Made by a program: the position numbers and the translations under genes. DNA of 49,086 bases from Desulfovibrio sp. ZJ369. GTDB taxonomy: Bacteria; Desulfobacterota; Desulfovibrionia; Desulfovibrionales; Desulfovibrionaceae. This document shows, in pieces, positions 25,892-34,219 of this stretch (positions are counted from its first letter, which is position 1; every line of letters begins with the position of its first letter). The DNA lies in the NCBI RefSeq assembly GCF_011039085.1, contig NZ_JAAKEI010000018.1, positions 1 through 49,086 of the forward strand, read 5' to 3'. The notes under the pieces are model-generated. The model did no database searches, was not told the origin of the DNA, and was given only the letters and a program-made list of their open reading frames with translations.

Positions 25892-26908
25892 ATGATGAAA
25901 CACAACGCGGCGACTCAGACAAGCGCAGGCAGTACTGCCCGGCACATGGCGCGCGAGAGCGGCCCTCAGGCCGCGCGTTTGCCGCAACTGCCCCAATTGC
26001 CCCAATTGCATGGGGTGCTGGTGCTGAACAAGCCCTCCGGCCCCACCTCGGCCCGGTGTCTGACGGCCCTCAAGCGCCTGGGGCAGAAAAAAATCGGTCA
26101 TGCGGGGACTCTGGATCCGCTGGCATCGGGCGTGCTCCTGGTTTTGCTGGGGCAGGCCACCAAGCTTTCATCCCATTTGCTGGCAGGCGGCGGCAAGATT
26201 TACAGCGGCGTTTTGCGCCTGGGGCAGACCACCGACACCTGGGACAGCCAGGGCACGGTAGTGGCCGAAGCCCCGTGGGAGCACATCCGCGCGGAAGACG
26301 CCCGCCGCGAGATTGCCCTCTGGCGGGAAATGCGCGAGCAGCCCGTGCCGCCTTATTCGGCGGCCAAGCATGAGGGGCAGCCTTTGTACAAGCTGGCCCG
26401 CAAAGGCGCCGCGGCTCCGGCCAAGATCAAACGCATGGAAATTTCACAGGCGGACACGCTCGACGTGAGCCTGCCGTTTGTGCGCTTTCGGGTCGCTTGC
26501 AGTTCCGGCACCTACATACGCTCCCTGGCCCACAGCTTGGGGATGCGCCTTGGGTGCGGAGCCGTGCTCACGGAACTGACCCGGGAGTACAGTCACCCCT
26601 TCGGCCTGGACGTGGCCTGCGATCTGCAGGAAGTCACGGCCGATCCCGCCCTACTGGCCGCCAGCCTGCGCCCTATTGCCGAGGCGTTGCCGCACTGGCC
26701 CAGGGTGGAGCTCACGCCGGAGGAAGCTCTGCGCGTGCGTAACGGCATGGCCGTGCCCTGCCGCTCGCGGCCCCGGACCGGGCCAATGGCGGAAAACGGA
26801 CATGAATCGGCGCTGCTGCTGCACAGGGGCGAAGCCCTGGCGCTGGCACAGCGCGCGGATTCGCCCGTGGGGCACTGCTGGACCGTGTTGCGGGGGCTTT
26901 GGAAGTAA
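25892..26908 (+). CDS. truB: tRNA pseudouridine-55 synthase
   Basis: Up to 338 residues. The catalytic core starts at HGVLVLNKPSGPTS and includes KIGHAGTLDPLASGVL with the catalytic Asp, then YSAAKHEGQPLYKLARKG and FRVACSSGTYIRSLAH. It makes the universal pseudouridine 55 in the T-loop. About 40 residues precede the core and no ribosome-binding site is clear; ATG 25892, 25895 or 25946 are all possible. The N-terminus contains a short repeated PQL. It is separated from its usual operon partner nrnA by the insert. Confidence 0.92.
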   Translation: MMKHNAATQTSAGSTARHMARESGPQAARLPQLPQLPQLHGVLVLNKPSGPTSARCLTALKRLGQKKIGHAGTLDPLASGVLLVLLGQATKLSSHLLAGGGKIYSGVLRLGQTTDTWDSQGTVVAEAPWEHIRAEDARREIALWREMREQPVPPYSAAKHEGQPLYKLARKGAAAPAKIKRMEISQADTLDVSLPFVRFRVACSSGTYIRSLAHSLGMRLGCGAVLTELTREYSHPFGLDVACDLQEVTADPALLAASLRPIAEALPHWPRVELTPEEALRVRNGMAVPCRSRPRTGPMAENGHESALLLHRGEALALAQRADSPVGHCWTVLRGLWK

Positions 26909-26932
26909 CTTTATCCTGGAAGGAGAACTGCT

Positions 26933-27202
26933 GTGGTCATGGATGCGGCTCAGAAAAAAGCGGTCATTGACGCCCACGCCAAACACGAGGGCGATACGGG
27001 CTCCCCGGAAGTTCAGGTGGCTTTGCTCACCGCGCGCATTGAGGGCCTGACCGGGCACTTCAAAGTGCACAAAAAAGATTTTCACTCCCGCACCGGTCTG
27101 CTCAAACTCGTGGGCCAGCGCCGCAAGATCCTGAACTATCTGAAAAAGAAAGACATTCAGAGATATCGCGGCCTTATTGAAAAGCTGGGCTTGCGCAAGT
27201 AA
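26933..27202 (+). CDS. rpsO: 30S ribosomal protein S15
   Basis: 89 residues including the conserved [31 protein letters not shown] and [16 protein letters not shown]. It binds 16S rRNA helices and S6/S18. AAGGAGA (26920-26926) is 7 bases before GTG 26933 and 13 before ATG 26939; I use GTG, which gives the standard 89 residues. Confidence 0.96.
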   Translation: MVMDAAQKKAVIDAHAKHEGDTGSPEVQVALLTARIEGLTGHFKVHKKDFHSRTGLLKLVGQRRKILNYLKKKDIQRYRGLIEKLGLRK

Positions 27203-27216
27203 TTTCAGGTACAGGC

Positions 27217-27240
27217 GGGGGAGCGGCGGCGCTCCCCCTT
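27217..27240 (+). terminator. GC-rich hairpin after rpsO
   Basis: GGGGGAGC (27217-27224) pairs perfectly with GCTCCCCC (27231-27238) around GGCGGC, followed by only TT. It resembles a partial terminator or processing stem between rpsO and pnp, a place where such structures are known in other bacteria. Confidence 0.5.
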
Positions 27241-27459
27241 GCCGCATTCTGGGCCAAAGCCCGCATGCGGTCTGATGGCGACGCTCCCAACGGAGCACAA
27301 ACGCGAGATGAAGGGGGGTCCGGGAAAATCAGGCAAAGGAGCGCGTGCCCGCGGCAGGCCGTCGGCGCATCCGGCGACGCGGACACCACGCAGTCGCGCT
27401 CGTCTTTTTGTGCCCGATTTTGCCGGAATCCCCTTCGCACGAGCAAAGGATTCACTCAC

Positions 27460-29688
27460 ATGTTGCAGGATATTTTCAATCCCACCAGGATCACAGCCCA
27501 GGTGGGCGGCAGGGAAATCATCTTTGAGGTCGGGCGGCTGGCCAATCAGGCCGACGGCGCGGTCTGGGTGCAGTGCGGGGGCACGGTGGTGCTGGTCACT
27601 GTCTGCTCCCAGCCTCTGGAGTTCGACAAGGGCTTTTTCCCGCTCACCGTGGAATATTCCGAAAAAATGTACGCGGCCGGGCGTATTCCCGGCAGTTTCT
27701 TCCGCCGCGAGATCGGCCGCCCCTCGGAACGCGAAACCCTGGTTTCGCGGCTGATCGACCGGCCCATCCGGCCGCTTTTCCCCAAAGGCCTCAAGGAAGA
27801 CGTGCAGGTGCTGGCCAGCGTGATCTCCGCGGATCAGGAGAATGAATCCGACGTGCTGGCCCTGACCGGCGCGTCCGCGGCCCTGCTGATTTCCTCCCTG
27901 CCCTTTGAAGGGCCGGTGGCGGGCGGGCGCATCGGCCGGGTGAACGGGCAGTTTGTGCTCAATCCCTCCTTTGAGCAGCAACAGCAGAGCGATCTGAACA
28001 TCATTTTCGCGGCCTCGCGCGACGCCCTGACCATGGTGGAAGGCGACGCGCGCTTTTTGCCCGAAGACGTGATTATTGAGGCCCTGGAATGGGGCCGCAA
28101 AGAAATCCAGCCCCTGATCGACGCCCAAATGCAGTTGCGCGAACGCTGCGGCAAGCCGAAAATGGCCTTCACCCCGCACGAGGATGATCCGGCCCTTCTG
28201 GCGCGCGTGCGGGAACTGGCCATGCAGGCCGGCATTGAAGAGGCTTTGCGCGTGCCTGACAAGCTGCCGCGCAAGGAGGCCCGCAAGGCCGTGAAGGAAA
28301 AGGTGCTGGAGGCGCTCAAGGCCGATCCGGACTGGGCCGAAAATGAAGACGCCCTGCAAAACGTGGGCGAGATCATCGGCGATCTGGAAAAGAAGCTGGT
28401 GCGCGCGCGCATCGTCAACGAGGGCACGCGCATTGACGGCCGCGACACCAGGAGCGTGCGGCCCATTCAGATCCAGACCGGCGTGCTGCCCAGGGCGCAC
28501 GGCTCGGCGCTTTTCCGCCGCGGAGAGACCAAATCCCTGGTCATCACCACCCTGGGCTCCTCCACGGACGAGCAACGCATGGATTCCCTGACCGGCGACG
28601 TGACCAAACGCTTCATGCTGCATTACAACTTCCCGCCGTATTGCGTGGGCGAAGTCAAAGCGGTGCGCGTCTCGCGCCGCGAGATCGGGCACGGCGCTCT
28701 GGCCGAAAAATCCCTGCGGCCCATTCTCCCGGCGGATACGGATTTCCCCTTTACCGTGCGGGTGGTGGCCGAAACCATGGAATCCAACGGATCCTCTTCC
28801 ATGGCCGCGGTCTGCGGCGGCTCGCTTTCCCTGATGGACGCCGGGGTGCCGGTCAGCGCGCCTGTGGCCGGCGTGGCTATGGGCCTGATCAAGGAAGGCG
28901 ACCAGTTCGTGGTGCTTACCGACATCCTGGGCGATGAAGACGCGCTCGGCGACATGGATTTCAAGATCGCGGGCACGGCCGACGGGGTGACCGGCGTGCA
29001 GATGGACATCAAGATCACCGGCCTGACCACGGACATCATGCGCACGGCCATGCAGCAGGCCCGCGAAGGCCGCCTGCACATTCTGGCCGAAATGGCCAAG
29101 GCCCTGGAAGGGCCGCGCAAGGAGCTTTCGCGCTACGCGCCGCAACATGCCGAGATTTTTGTGAATCCGGACATCATCCGGCTGATCATCGGTCCGGGCG
29201 GCAAGAACATCAAGGCCATCACCGCGGCCACCGGCGCTTCCGTGGATATCGAGGATTCCGGCCGGGTCTCCATTTTCGCGCCCACGGCCGAGGCCCTGGA
29301 AAAAGCCCGCGAAATGGTTTCCTACTATGACCAGCGGCCGGATATCGGCAAGAACTACCTGGCCAAGGTGCGCAAGGTCATGGAAATCGGGGCCATTGTG
29401 GAAGTGCTGCCCAATGTGGAAGCCCTGGTGCATGTCTCCCAGCTGGACGTGAACCGCGTGGAACAGCCCGGCGACGTGGCGCGTCTGGGCGAGGACATGC
29501 TGGTCAAGGTCATTGAGATCAACGGCGATCGCATCCGCGCCAGCCGCAAGGCCGTGCTCCTGGAAGAGCAGGGCCATCCCTGGAATCCCGAAGAAACGGC
29601 CCGCCCGCCGCGTTCCGACCGCGGGGACAGGGGCGATCGCGGCGGGCGCGACCGGCGCGGCCGCCCGGATCGCGGGGACCGTCGCTGA
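27460..29688 (+). CDS. pnp: Polyribonucleotide nucleotidyltransferase (PNPase)
   Basis: 742 residues. Two RNase PH domains (about 10-230 and 310-540), the second with [14 protein letters not shown]; a KH domain with [14 protein letters not shown]; an S1 domain with [19 protein letters not shown]; and an Arg/Gly/Asp-rich tail. It degrades RNA 3'-5' with phosphate. ATG 27460 has AAAGGA at 27445-27450; the frame upstream is not protein-like. A very long antisense frame here is a high-GC artefact. Confidence 0.96.
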   Translation: MLQDIFNPTRITAQVGGREIIFEVGRLANQADGAVWVQCGGTVVLVTVCSQPLEFDKGFFPLTVEYSEKMYAAGRIPGSFFRREIGRPSERETLVSRLIDRPIRPLFPKGLKEDVQVLASVISADQENESDVLALTGASAALLISSLPFEGPVAGGRIGRVNGQFVLNPSFEQQQQSDLNIIFAASRDALTMVEGDARFLPEDVIIEALEWGRKEIQPLIDAQMQLRERCGKPKMAFTPHEDDPALLARVRELAMQAGIEEALRVPDKLPRKEARKAVKEKVLEALKADPDWAENEDALQNVGEIIGDLEKKLVRARIVNEGTRIDGRDTRSVRPIQIQTGVLPRAHGSALFRRGETKSLVITTLGSSTDEQRMDSLTGDVTKRFMLHYNFPPYCVGEVKAVRVSRREIGHGALAEKSLRPILPADTDFPFTVRVVAETMESNGSSSMAAVCGGSLSLMDAGVPVSAPVAGVAMGLIKEGDQFVVLTDILGDEDALGDMDFKIAGTADGVTGVQMDIKITGLTTDIMRTAMQQAREGRLHILAEMAKALEGPRKELSRYAPQHAEIFVNPDIIRLIIGPGGKNIKAITAATGASVDIEDSGRVSIFAPTAEALEKAREMVSYYDQRPDIGKNYLAKVRKVMEIGAIVEVLPNVEALVHVSQLDVNRVEQPGDVARLGEDMLVKVIEINGDRIRASRKAVLLEEQGHPWNPEETARPPRSDRGDRGDRGGRDRRGRPDRGDRR

Positions 29689-29763
29689 GCCGAAAAAATA
29701 CGCTTGTCCCGGCCTTTCCCGTTTTTGGGGAAGGCCGGGCACAACCTTGCAGGAAGCTTCCTT

Positions 29764-30813
29764 ATGCCCAAAAAAAATACAGAAACACTGCCCACTGCAA
29801 CTCCTGCCGACCGGATTGAAGAGGCCGGGAGCAAAAACGCGGCAGCCGCCACAGCGCCCACGCCCTCCGGCCCGGCTCGCTCTGTGCGGACTGCCGACGT
29901 TGACGGCAAAGCCCCGGAGGCGCGCCAACCCACGCCCGAAGAGATGGAGGCCATGCTCCAGGGCAAAAACCGCAGCCATTTTGAAGGTCTTGGCGATGCC
30001 TGGGCCGTGCTCACCGGCCAGAATCCCGCGGCGATCATGCCCCAGATCGTGGCCACCATCATGCACGAGGGCGGCACGCGCCCGTCCTGGCAATGGAAGC
30101 GCAACGGCAAGGATCATGTGCTGCTGGCCTGGCCCAAGGATCAGCCGGTGCGCGCATCCCTGCTGGTCCGCGGCGCGGAAGGCGAAAAACTCGCGCCGGT
30201 CACGGCCGTGCCCTTGCTGGACGGCCTGCCCAACGATCTGACCGTGGAAGAGGTGCATCCCTGGCAGAGCGGCGTGGAAGCCAATGTGGCCGTCAGCATG
30301 ATCCAGGGCAAGAATCCCATGTGGTTTTTTGATCCTCTGTATGGCCGGGATTACGAGGATCTGACGCCCGGCATCACCCATACTTTTTTGCTGGCCGGTC
30401 TGGCCTACGGCCTGCGCAAAGCTCTGCTGGATCAGGTGACCATCACCCAGGGCCCGCGCTATGAGGCGTACGCCCAGACCTGGCTGGAGGAAAATCCCGG
30501 CAAAAGCCGTCTGGACGTGCCGCCCCTGAAAGTCGATGTTACAGGCCGTCATCTGATCATGCCCGGCCGCCACTTTTGCGAATACCAGATGCGCGCCGCA
30601 GTGGAAGAAGTGGAGGACTGCCAGCTGGAAAAAATGCCGGTGAAGCTGCTGTATCTGAGCTTTCCCTTTGAAAACCGCGCGCCGCTGCGCCTGCCGGTCT
30701 ATGCCTCCAAAATGGTTCTGGGCGAGTATGTGCCGGAAAAAGGCCAGGAAGTGGACGCCTATGTGTGGCTGCAAGGCCGGATCATCGACATGGATCAAAG
30801 CCCGCAGCAATAG
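29764..30813 (+). CDS. Conserved-looking hypothetical protein, 349 residues
   Basis: After a disordered Ala/Pro/Thr-rich N-terminus (about 1-55) comes a globular part with HFEGLGDAWAVLTGQNP, WFFDPLYGRDYEDLTPG and a later YLSFPFENRAPLRL, ending VWLQGRIIDMD, which looks like an OB-type strand. No signal peptide or membrane helix. I do not recognise the family. AGGAAG lies about 8 bases before ATG 29764. Its stop codon TAG (30811-30813) is formed by a dispersed palindrome, so the original C-terminus may have been trimmed. Confidence 0.75.
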   Translation: MPKKNTETLPTATPADRIEEAGSKNAAAATAPTPSGPARSVRTADVDGKAPEARQPTPEEMEAMLQGKNRSHFEGLGDAWAVLTGQNPAAIMPQIVATIMHEGGTRPSWQWKRNGKDHVLLAWPKDQPVRASLLVRGAEGEKLAPVTAVPLLDGLPNDLTVEEVHPWQSGVEANVAVSMIQGKNPMWFFDPLYGRDYEDLTPGITHTFLLAGLAYGLRKALLDQVTITQGPRYEAYAQTWLEENPGKSRLDVPPLKVDVTGRHLIMPGRHFCEYQMRAAVEEVEDCQLEKMPVKLLYLSFPFENRAPLRLPVYASKMVLGEYVPEKGQEVDAYVWLQGRIIDMDQSPQQ

Positions 30814-30838
30814 AGCATTTTCTCTTTGAAAATGCTCT
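30812..30838. repeat. Dispersed palindrome AGAGCATTTTC type, 27 bp
   Basis: AGAGCATTTTC and GAAAATGCTCT form a perfect 11-bp stem with loop TCTTT. The preceding T makes it begin TAG, the stop of the upstream gene. Confidence 0.85.
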
Positions 30839-30878
30839 GCTGACGCGAAAGCGGCAGCCGCCGCAACGCGCGTACATT

Positions 30879-30939
30879 CAGGCGAAAACCGCGTTTTTCG
30901 CCTGAATGCCACCTTTGACTTTCATAAAAAGTCAAAGGT
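30879..30939. repeat. Two further palindromes upstream of nfeD
   Basis: TTCAGGCGAAAA and TTTTCGCCTGAA (within 30879-30907) form a 12-bp stem; directly after it ACCTTTGACTTT (30911-30922) pairs with AAAGTCAAAGGT (30928-30939). The first resembles the GCCTGAAAA/TTTTCAGGC stem in the composite repeat at 39177-39290. Together with the palindrome at 30812 these fill most of the 208-base gap. Confidence 0.7.
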
Positions 30940-31021
30940 AATCTGCTCTGGAGCGGCTGCCTTGCGCCGGGCCCGGCACTGCGGGCGGCACGCCGTGCGT
31001 CTGCGGACGCGGAGGTAAAGA

Positions 31022-31480
31022 ATGAATCCGTCCCTGCTCTGGTTTTTGCTGGGCATTGCCTTTTTGCTGGCCGAGCTGGCGACGCCCACCACGGTGCTGC
31101 TCTTTTTCGGCGTCGGAGCCTGGGCCGCGGCCGCGGCCGCGCTGCTGGGCCTGACCACAGGCTGGCAGCTGGCCGCCTTCATGGCGGTTTCCCTGCTCAC
31201 CCTGATTTTTCTGCGCCGCCATTTGCGCGCCGTATTCGGCGGCCGTTCGCACAGAGCCGCCCCGGAAAACAGTCAGCAGGGCCATCCCCTTTCCGGCCGT
31301 CAGGGCATTGTCAGCAAGACGCTGCATCCCGGCCAAATGGGCGAGGTAAGCATTGACGGCAGTTTCTGGCGCGCCGTGGCGCAAAGCGAAATCCCCCAGG
31401 GGCGGCCGGTGCGCGTGCTGGGCACTTTGCCCGCTGATGCCCTGGTCCTGCGGGTCGCGCCCCTGGAAGAAAACGAATAA
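31022..31480 (+). CDS. NfeD-like membrane protein
   Basis: 152 residues with two or three hydrophobic helices in the first 65 residues (LLWFLLGIAFLLAELATPTT) and a C-terminal NfeD OB-fold starting SGRQGIVSKTLHPGQMGEVSI. Short NfeD proteins pair with SPFH proteins, and one follows 56 bases later. The pair is thought to organise membrane microdomains or quality control. GGAGG lies just before ATG 31022. Confidence 0.85.
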   Translation: MNPSLLWFLLGIAFLLAELATPTTVLLFFGVGAWAAAAAALLGLTTGWQLAAFMAVSLLTLIFLRRHLRAVFGGRSHRAAPENSQQGHPLSGRQGIVSKTLHPGQMGEVSIDGSFWRAVAQSEIPQGRPVRVLGTLPADALVLRVAPLEENE

Positions 31481-31536
31481 GCGCTCCGGGCGTTTCACGC
31501 TCCGGCGTGACGCTCCCGGAGCCGGAGGAATCCTCT

Positions 31537-32484
31537 ATGGAATTCATCAATCATTTCGGCTGGCTCTTTCTGCTGGCCGTGCTGGTGATCATTGTTCTGA
31601 TCAAAACGGCCGTGGTGGTGCCCAACCAGTCCGCCTTCGTGGTGGAACGCCTGGGCAAATTTCACAAGGTGCTTTACGCCGGTTTTCACCTTCTGGTGCC
31701 CTTTGTGGATGTGACGGCCTACAAGCGCAGCCTCAAGGAGCAGGTGCTGGACGTGCCCAAGCAGACCTGCATCACCCGCGACAATGTGAGCGTGGACATT
31801 GACGGCGTGCTCTACCTCCAGGTGATCACGCCGGAAAAATCCGCCTACGGCATTTCGGACTATGAATGGGGCGCCATCCAACTGGCCCAGACCTCCTTGC
31901 GCTCGGTCATCGGCAAGCTGGAACTGGACAAGACCTTTGAAGAGCGCACCCGGATCAACCAGGAAGTGGTGGAAGCCCTGGACGCGGCCACCGCGCCGTG
32001 GGGCGTCAAGGTGCTGCGCTACGAAATCCGGGACATCACGCCCCCGTCCACGGTTATGGAAGCCATGGAAAAACAGATGCGCGCCGAACGCGAAAAGCGC
32101 GCCACCATTGCCGAATCCGAAGGCGAGATGCAGTCCCAGATCAACCGCGCCGAAGGCGCCAAGGCCGCGGCCATCGCCCAGTCCGAAGGCCAGAAGCAGG
32201 CCATGATCAATCAGGCCGAAGGCGAGGCCGCCCAGATCCGCACGGTTGCCACGGCAACCGCGGAAGGCCTCAGGATTGTAGGCGATCAACTGGGCAACGA
32301 CGGCGTGGCCGCGGCCCAGCTCCGCCTGGCCGAGGCCTACATCAGCGAGTTCGGCAAGCTGGCCAAACAGGGCAACAGCCTGATCATACCGGCTGACGTG
32401 GCCGATGCGGCGGGCATGGTGGCAACCATGACCAAAATCATCAAGCCCGGTCAGGGCCTGTCTTCCGAAAGCCGCACGAGCTAG
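31537..32484 (+). CDS. SPFH/stomatin-family membrane protein (QmcA-like)
   Basis: 315 residues: one N-terminal transmembrane helix (LFLLAVLVIIVLIKTAVVV), then the SPFH/band 7 domain (VPNQSAFVVERLGKFHKVL to EIRDITPPSTVMEAM), a helical EKQMRAEREKRATIAESEGE segment typical of oligomerising flotillin-like proteins, and a short C-terminus. GGAGGAA precedes ATG 31537. With NfeD it forms a standard two-gene unit. Its stop TAG (32482-32484) is formed by a repeat arm AGAGCGTTTTGC. Confidence 0.92.
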   Translation: MEFINHFGWLFLLAVLVIIVLIKTAVVVPNQSAFVVERLGKFHKVLYAGFHLLVPFVDVTAYKRSLKEQVLDVPKQTCITRDNVSVDIDGVLYLQVITPEKSAYGISDYEWGAIQLAQTSLRSVIGKLELDKTFEERTRINQEVVEALDAATAPWGVKVLRYEIRDITPPSTVMEAMEKQMRAEREKRATIAESEGEMQSQINRAEGAKAAAIAQSEGQKQAMINQAEGEAAQIRTVATATAEGLRIVGDQLGNDGVAAAQLRLAEAYISEFGKLAKQGNSLIIPADVADAAGMVATMTKIIKPGQGLSSESRTS

Positions 32485-32531
32485 AGCGTTTTGCTAATGA
32501 CATTAGAGCATTTTCACTTTGAAAATGCTCT
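32483..32531. repeat. Repeat pair: AGAGCGTTTTGC arm followed by a complete palindrome
   Basis: AGAGCGTTTTGCTAATGAC (32483-32501) is a single arm; 32505-32531 is a perfect 27-bp palindrome, AGAGCATTTTC/GAAAATGCTCT with loop ACTTT, flanked by TA on both sides. The first gives the stop of the SPFH gene. Confidence 0.85.
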
Positions 32532-32681
32532 AGTCAAGTAAAGTTTATTTTGACAAACATGAATTTCTGTATGTAATAGGCTCCCAACCATAATGATCAG
32601 GATCCTATACTCATTCCACAGAGGGCATGTATAATGGTGAATATTGTTAGAATGGTTCAGTTAAATCAAATTTTGAAGAGA

Positions 32682-32783
32682 CTAACCTCTTGAAATGATC
32701 TGATTTATATCAAAAACGCCCATTTTAAAAGCCTCTCTGAAACCAGCAACTATAATTATTTGTCTTTTAGTGGGAATATCCAT
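32682..32783 (-). CDS. Possible 33-residue small ORF in the AT-rich pocket
   Basis: On the minus strand ATG 32783 (GGATGGAAT just before) opens MDIPTKRQIIIVAGFREAFK and continues to TAG 32684-32682. Codon choice is natural rather than random. It overlaps the end of the 59-codon frame upstream in a different phase, so the two may be one gene broken by a frameshift. No function recognised. Confidence 0.3.
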   Translation of the reverse strand: MDIPTKRQIIIVAGFREAFKMGVFDINQIISRG

Positions 32784-32935
32784 ATTCCATCCATTTGATA
32801 TGGTTTATCACATATGACTTTTTCACCTATATATACATTGTCCTTAAAATAATGAAATTTTGTGGCATCACTGAAAAAAAGCGACCTATAGTACACGATA
32901 CCCCACAACCTCTGTGTGAAAGGTGAGGCACCCAC
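32756..32935 (-). CDS. Possible 59-residue ORF directly after the ImmA/IrrE-like gene
   Basis: The stop of the peptidase gene (TAA) is followed at once, in the same frame, by GTG 32935, which opens a 59-codon frame ending TAA 32758-32756. It contains FHYFKDNVYIGEKVICDK and DGIWIFPLKDK, which look like real protein. Either a separate GTG-started gene (the best upstream site, GGAGGAA, is about 20 bases away), or the former C-terminus of the peptidase gene cut off by a nonsense codon. I do not recognise a domain. Confidence 0.35.
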   Translation of the reverse strand: MGASPFTQRLWGIVYYRSLFFSDATKFHYFKDNVYIGEKVICDKPYQMDGIWIFPLKDK

Positions 32936-33490
32936 TTAAAGATTTTGTGAAAAATTCCTCCGCTTAAGCTCAGCTTTTACGCTGTCTCCCCCATGTTCTC
33001 TTACCAACCTAATTATTGGAGATGTAATCTCATCAAAGTTATCATAAATAAAAGGCTTGTAAGAGGTTAGTTTATGAAACTCGCTTTTGTTCCACAACAG
33101 CGCCAAGGCAAATTCCCAAGCATCGGCTTCCTCATTCACAGAGTAATTGCCATCCCTTGGGGGCTCATCAGAAGTTTCCCCACTAAAATAGGGAATATAG
33201 GCCACAATATGCCCTAGTTCATGGGCTAGCCATATCCGTGCATCAAGAAAATCATTCTCTTTACTGCCACTGGGCAGGTAAATCGTACAACCATCGTGGA
33301 AAAAATTACACAACGACTTGCGGGAAACATGCTTACTGATGCGGGTTTGTATCCGAAAATTCACGTCCTTCGATTTTCTCAGTCTGGCACGACGAAAAAT
33401 ATCCCCCTCAATCTGGCGGATCGTGTGGGCAAGGAAGTTATCCACGCTCACCTTTGCATACTTTTTCCCAAGCTCAGCAGGTGACTGCAT
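32936..33490 (-). CDS. ImmA/IrrE-family (DUF955) zinc peptidase-like protein
   Basis: 184 residues with the gluzincin motif HELGH in ARIWLAHELGHIVAY and a downstream NEEADAWEFALALL, the third-ligand region of the ImmA/IrrE family. Members cleave repressor partners in mobile elements or act in toxin-antitoxin and stress switches. Its ATG 33490 follows the stop of the 74-residue gene with no gap (TAAATG), GGGAG upstream, so the two are coupled. AT-rich and surrounded by repeats: an acquired unit. No XRE-type repressor is encoded next to it, which is unusual. Confidence 0.75.
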   Translation of the reverse strand: MQSPAELGKKYAKVSVDNFLAHTIRQIEGDIFRRARLRKSKDVNFRIQTRISKHVSRKSLCNFFHDGCTIYLPSGSKENDFLDARIWLAHELGHIVAYIPYFSGETSDEPPRDGNYSVNEEADAWEFALALLWNKSEFHKLTSYKPFIYDNFDEITSPIIRLVREHGGDSVKAELKRRNFSQNL

Positions 33491-33715
33491 TTAAGCTCCC
33501 ACTGACTGATGGCACGATATGCGATCCCAACTTTCCAAAGCGTGCTGCTCGAGATTCTTCAATCTCTCCTCATCAGTCCACTCCCCACCATAGCGAGTAA
33601 ACAAAATCCCCATTTCTTTGCGCAGAAAATCAATCTTAGAAGGTGTATCTTTCAACCCCTTGTCTGCGTAGAAAGCAGCAAATTGCCACTCTTCCCGTAT
33701 TTCACACAATTCCAT
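33491..33715 (-). CDS. Small partner protein of the ImmA/IrrE-like gene
   Basis: 74 residues starting MELCEIREEWQFAAFYADKG, acidic and probably helical, with no helix-turn-helix that I can see. AGGAA lies 7 bases before ATG 33715. It is the first gene of the minus-strand pocket and is directly coupled to the peptidase. By position it could be a substrate, antitoxin or adaptor; this is inference only. Confidence 0.55.
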   Translation of the reverse strand: MELCEIREEWQFAAFYADKGLKDTPSKIDFLRKEMGILFTRYGGEWTDEERLKNLEQHALESWDRISCHQSVGA

Positions 33716-33769
33716 CAGATCGTTCCTGAAAAATTTTTAGGGCCGCCAAATTTTTAAACAGCGTATACC

Positions 33770-33796
33770 AGAGCAATTTCACTTTGAAATTGCTCT
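33770..33796. repeat. Dispersed palindrome AGAGCAATTTC type, 27 bp
   Basis: AGAGCAATTTC and GAAATTGCTCT form a perfect 11-bp stem with loop ACTTT. Its first 15 bases after the A (GAGCAATTTCACTTT) match the end of the IS630-like element at 48962-48976 (GAGCAATTTGACTTT) at 14 of 15 positions. Confidence 0.85.
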
Positions 33797-33928
33797 GGTG
33801 GCCGCGGGAGCGGACGCCCGCGCCGAATGAGCCTGAAAACCACGCTTTTCAGGCGCTTGTCCCGCTTGCGGGGAAATGATGGCAGCGCCGCTTTTGAAAT
33901 TGAATAATTTCAAAAGCAAAATGTTCTA
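33794..33928 (-). repeat. Composite repeat, inverted copy of 39181-39290
   Basis: From about 33794 to 33922 the sequence is the reverse complement of 39181-39290, almost without change apart from an added 18-base block CTTGTCCCGCTTGCGGGG. It contains the stems CCTGAAAA/TTTTCAGG and GCTTTTGAAATT/AATTTCAAAAGC and ends ATGTTCTA. Confidence 0.85.
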
Positions 33929-34219
33929 ATGATTCTGCCGAAAAAATCATTAAAAGGCAATGGCTGCCTCCCCAGTGCGCCATTGAAATATAAACAAAAA
34001 TTCAGATAAATTAGCATAGCTCATATCAATGATGTGAGAATCTTTTTCTATGCATACATATCTAGCTGTAAAATAAAAGAAAAATACTAAAAATAGTTAT
34101 AAATACTATTAAACTCACCTTAGCAAACCGCTCTAAAATAGTTGAGAATGCGCAGGATAGTGCTAACCCGCCCTGGGTGCTTCACTCCTTTCATGAGCAA
34201 AACGCTCCAAAAAGAACCA
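33929..34219. other. AT-rich non-coding DNA with repeat fragments
   Basis: No protein frame is supportable. It holds AGCAAACCGCTCTAA (34122-34136), the right arm seen at 39309-39323, and TTTCATGAGCAAAACGCTCC (34189-34208), seen also at 16966. Otherwise A/T-rich sequence without obvious structure; it sits where prmC often follows prfA in related gene orders. Confidence 0.5.

Noticed and set aside
27205..30912. A 1,235-codon minus-strand open frame across pnp and the next gene
   Set aside because: It is antisense to PNPase with all its domains, is His/Gly/Arg-rich as expected from GC-skewed third positions, and has no motif or ribosome-binding site.
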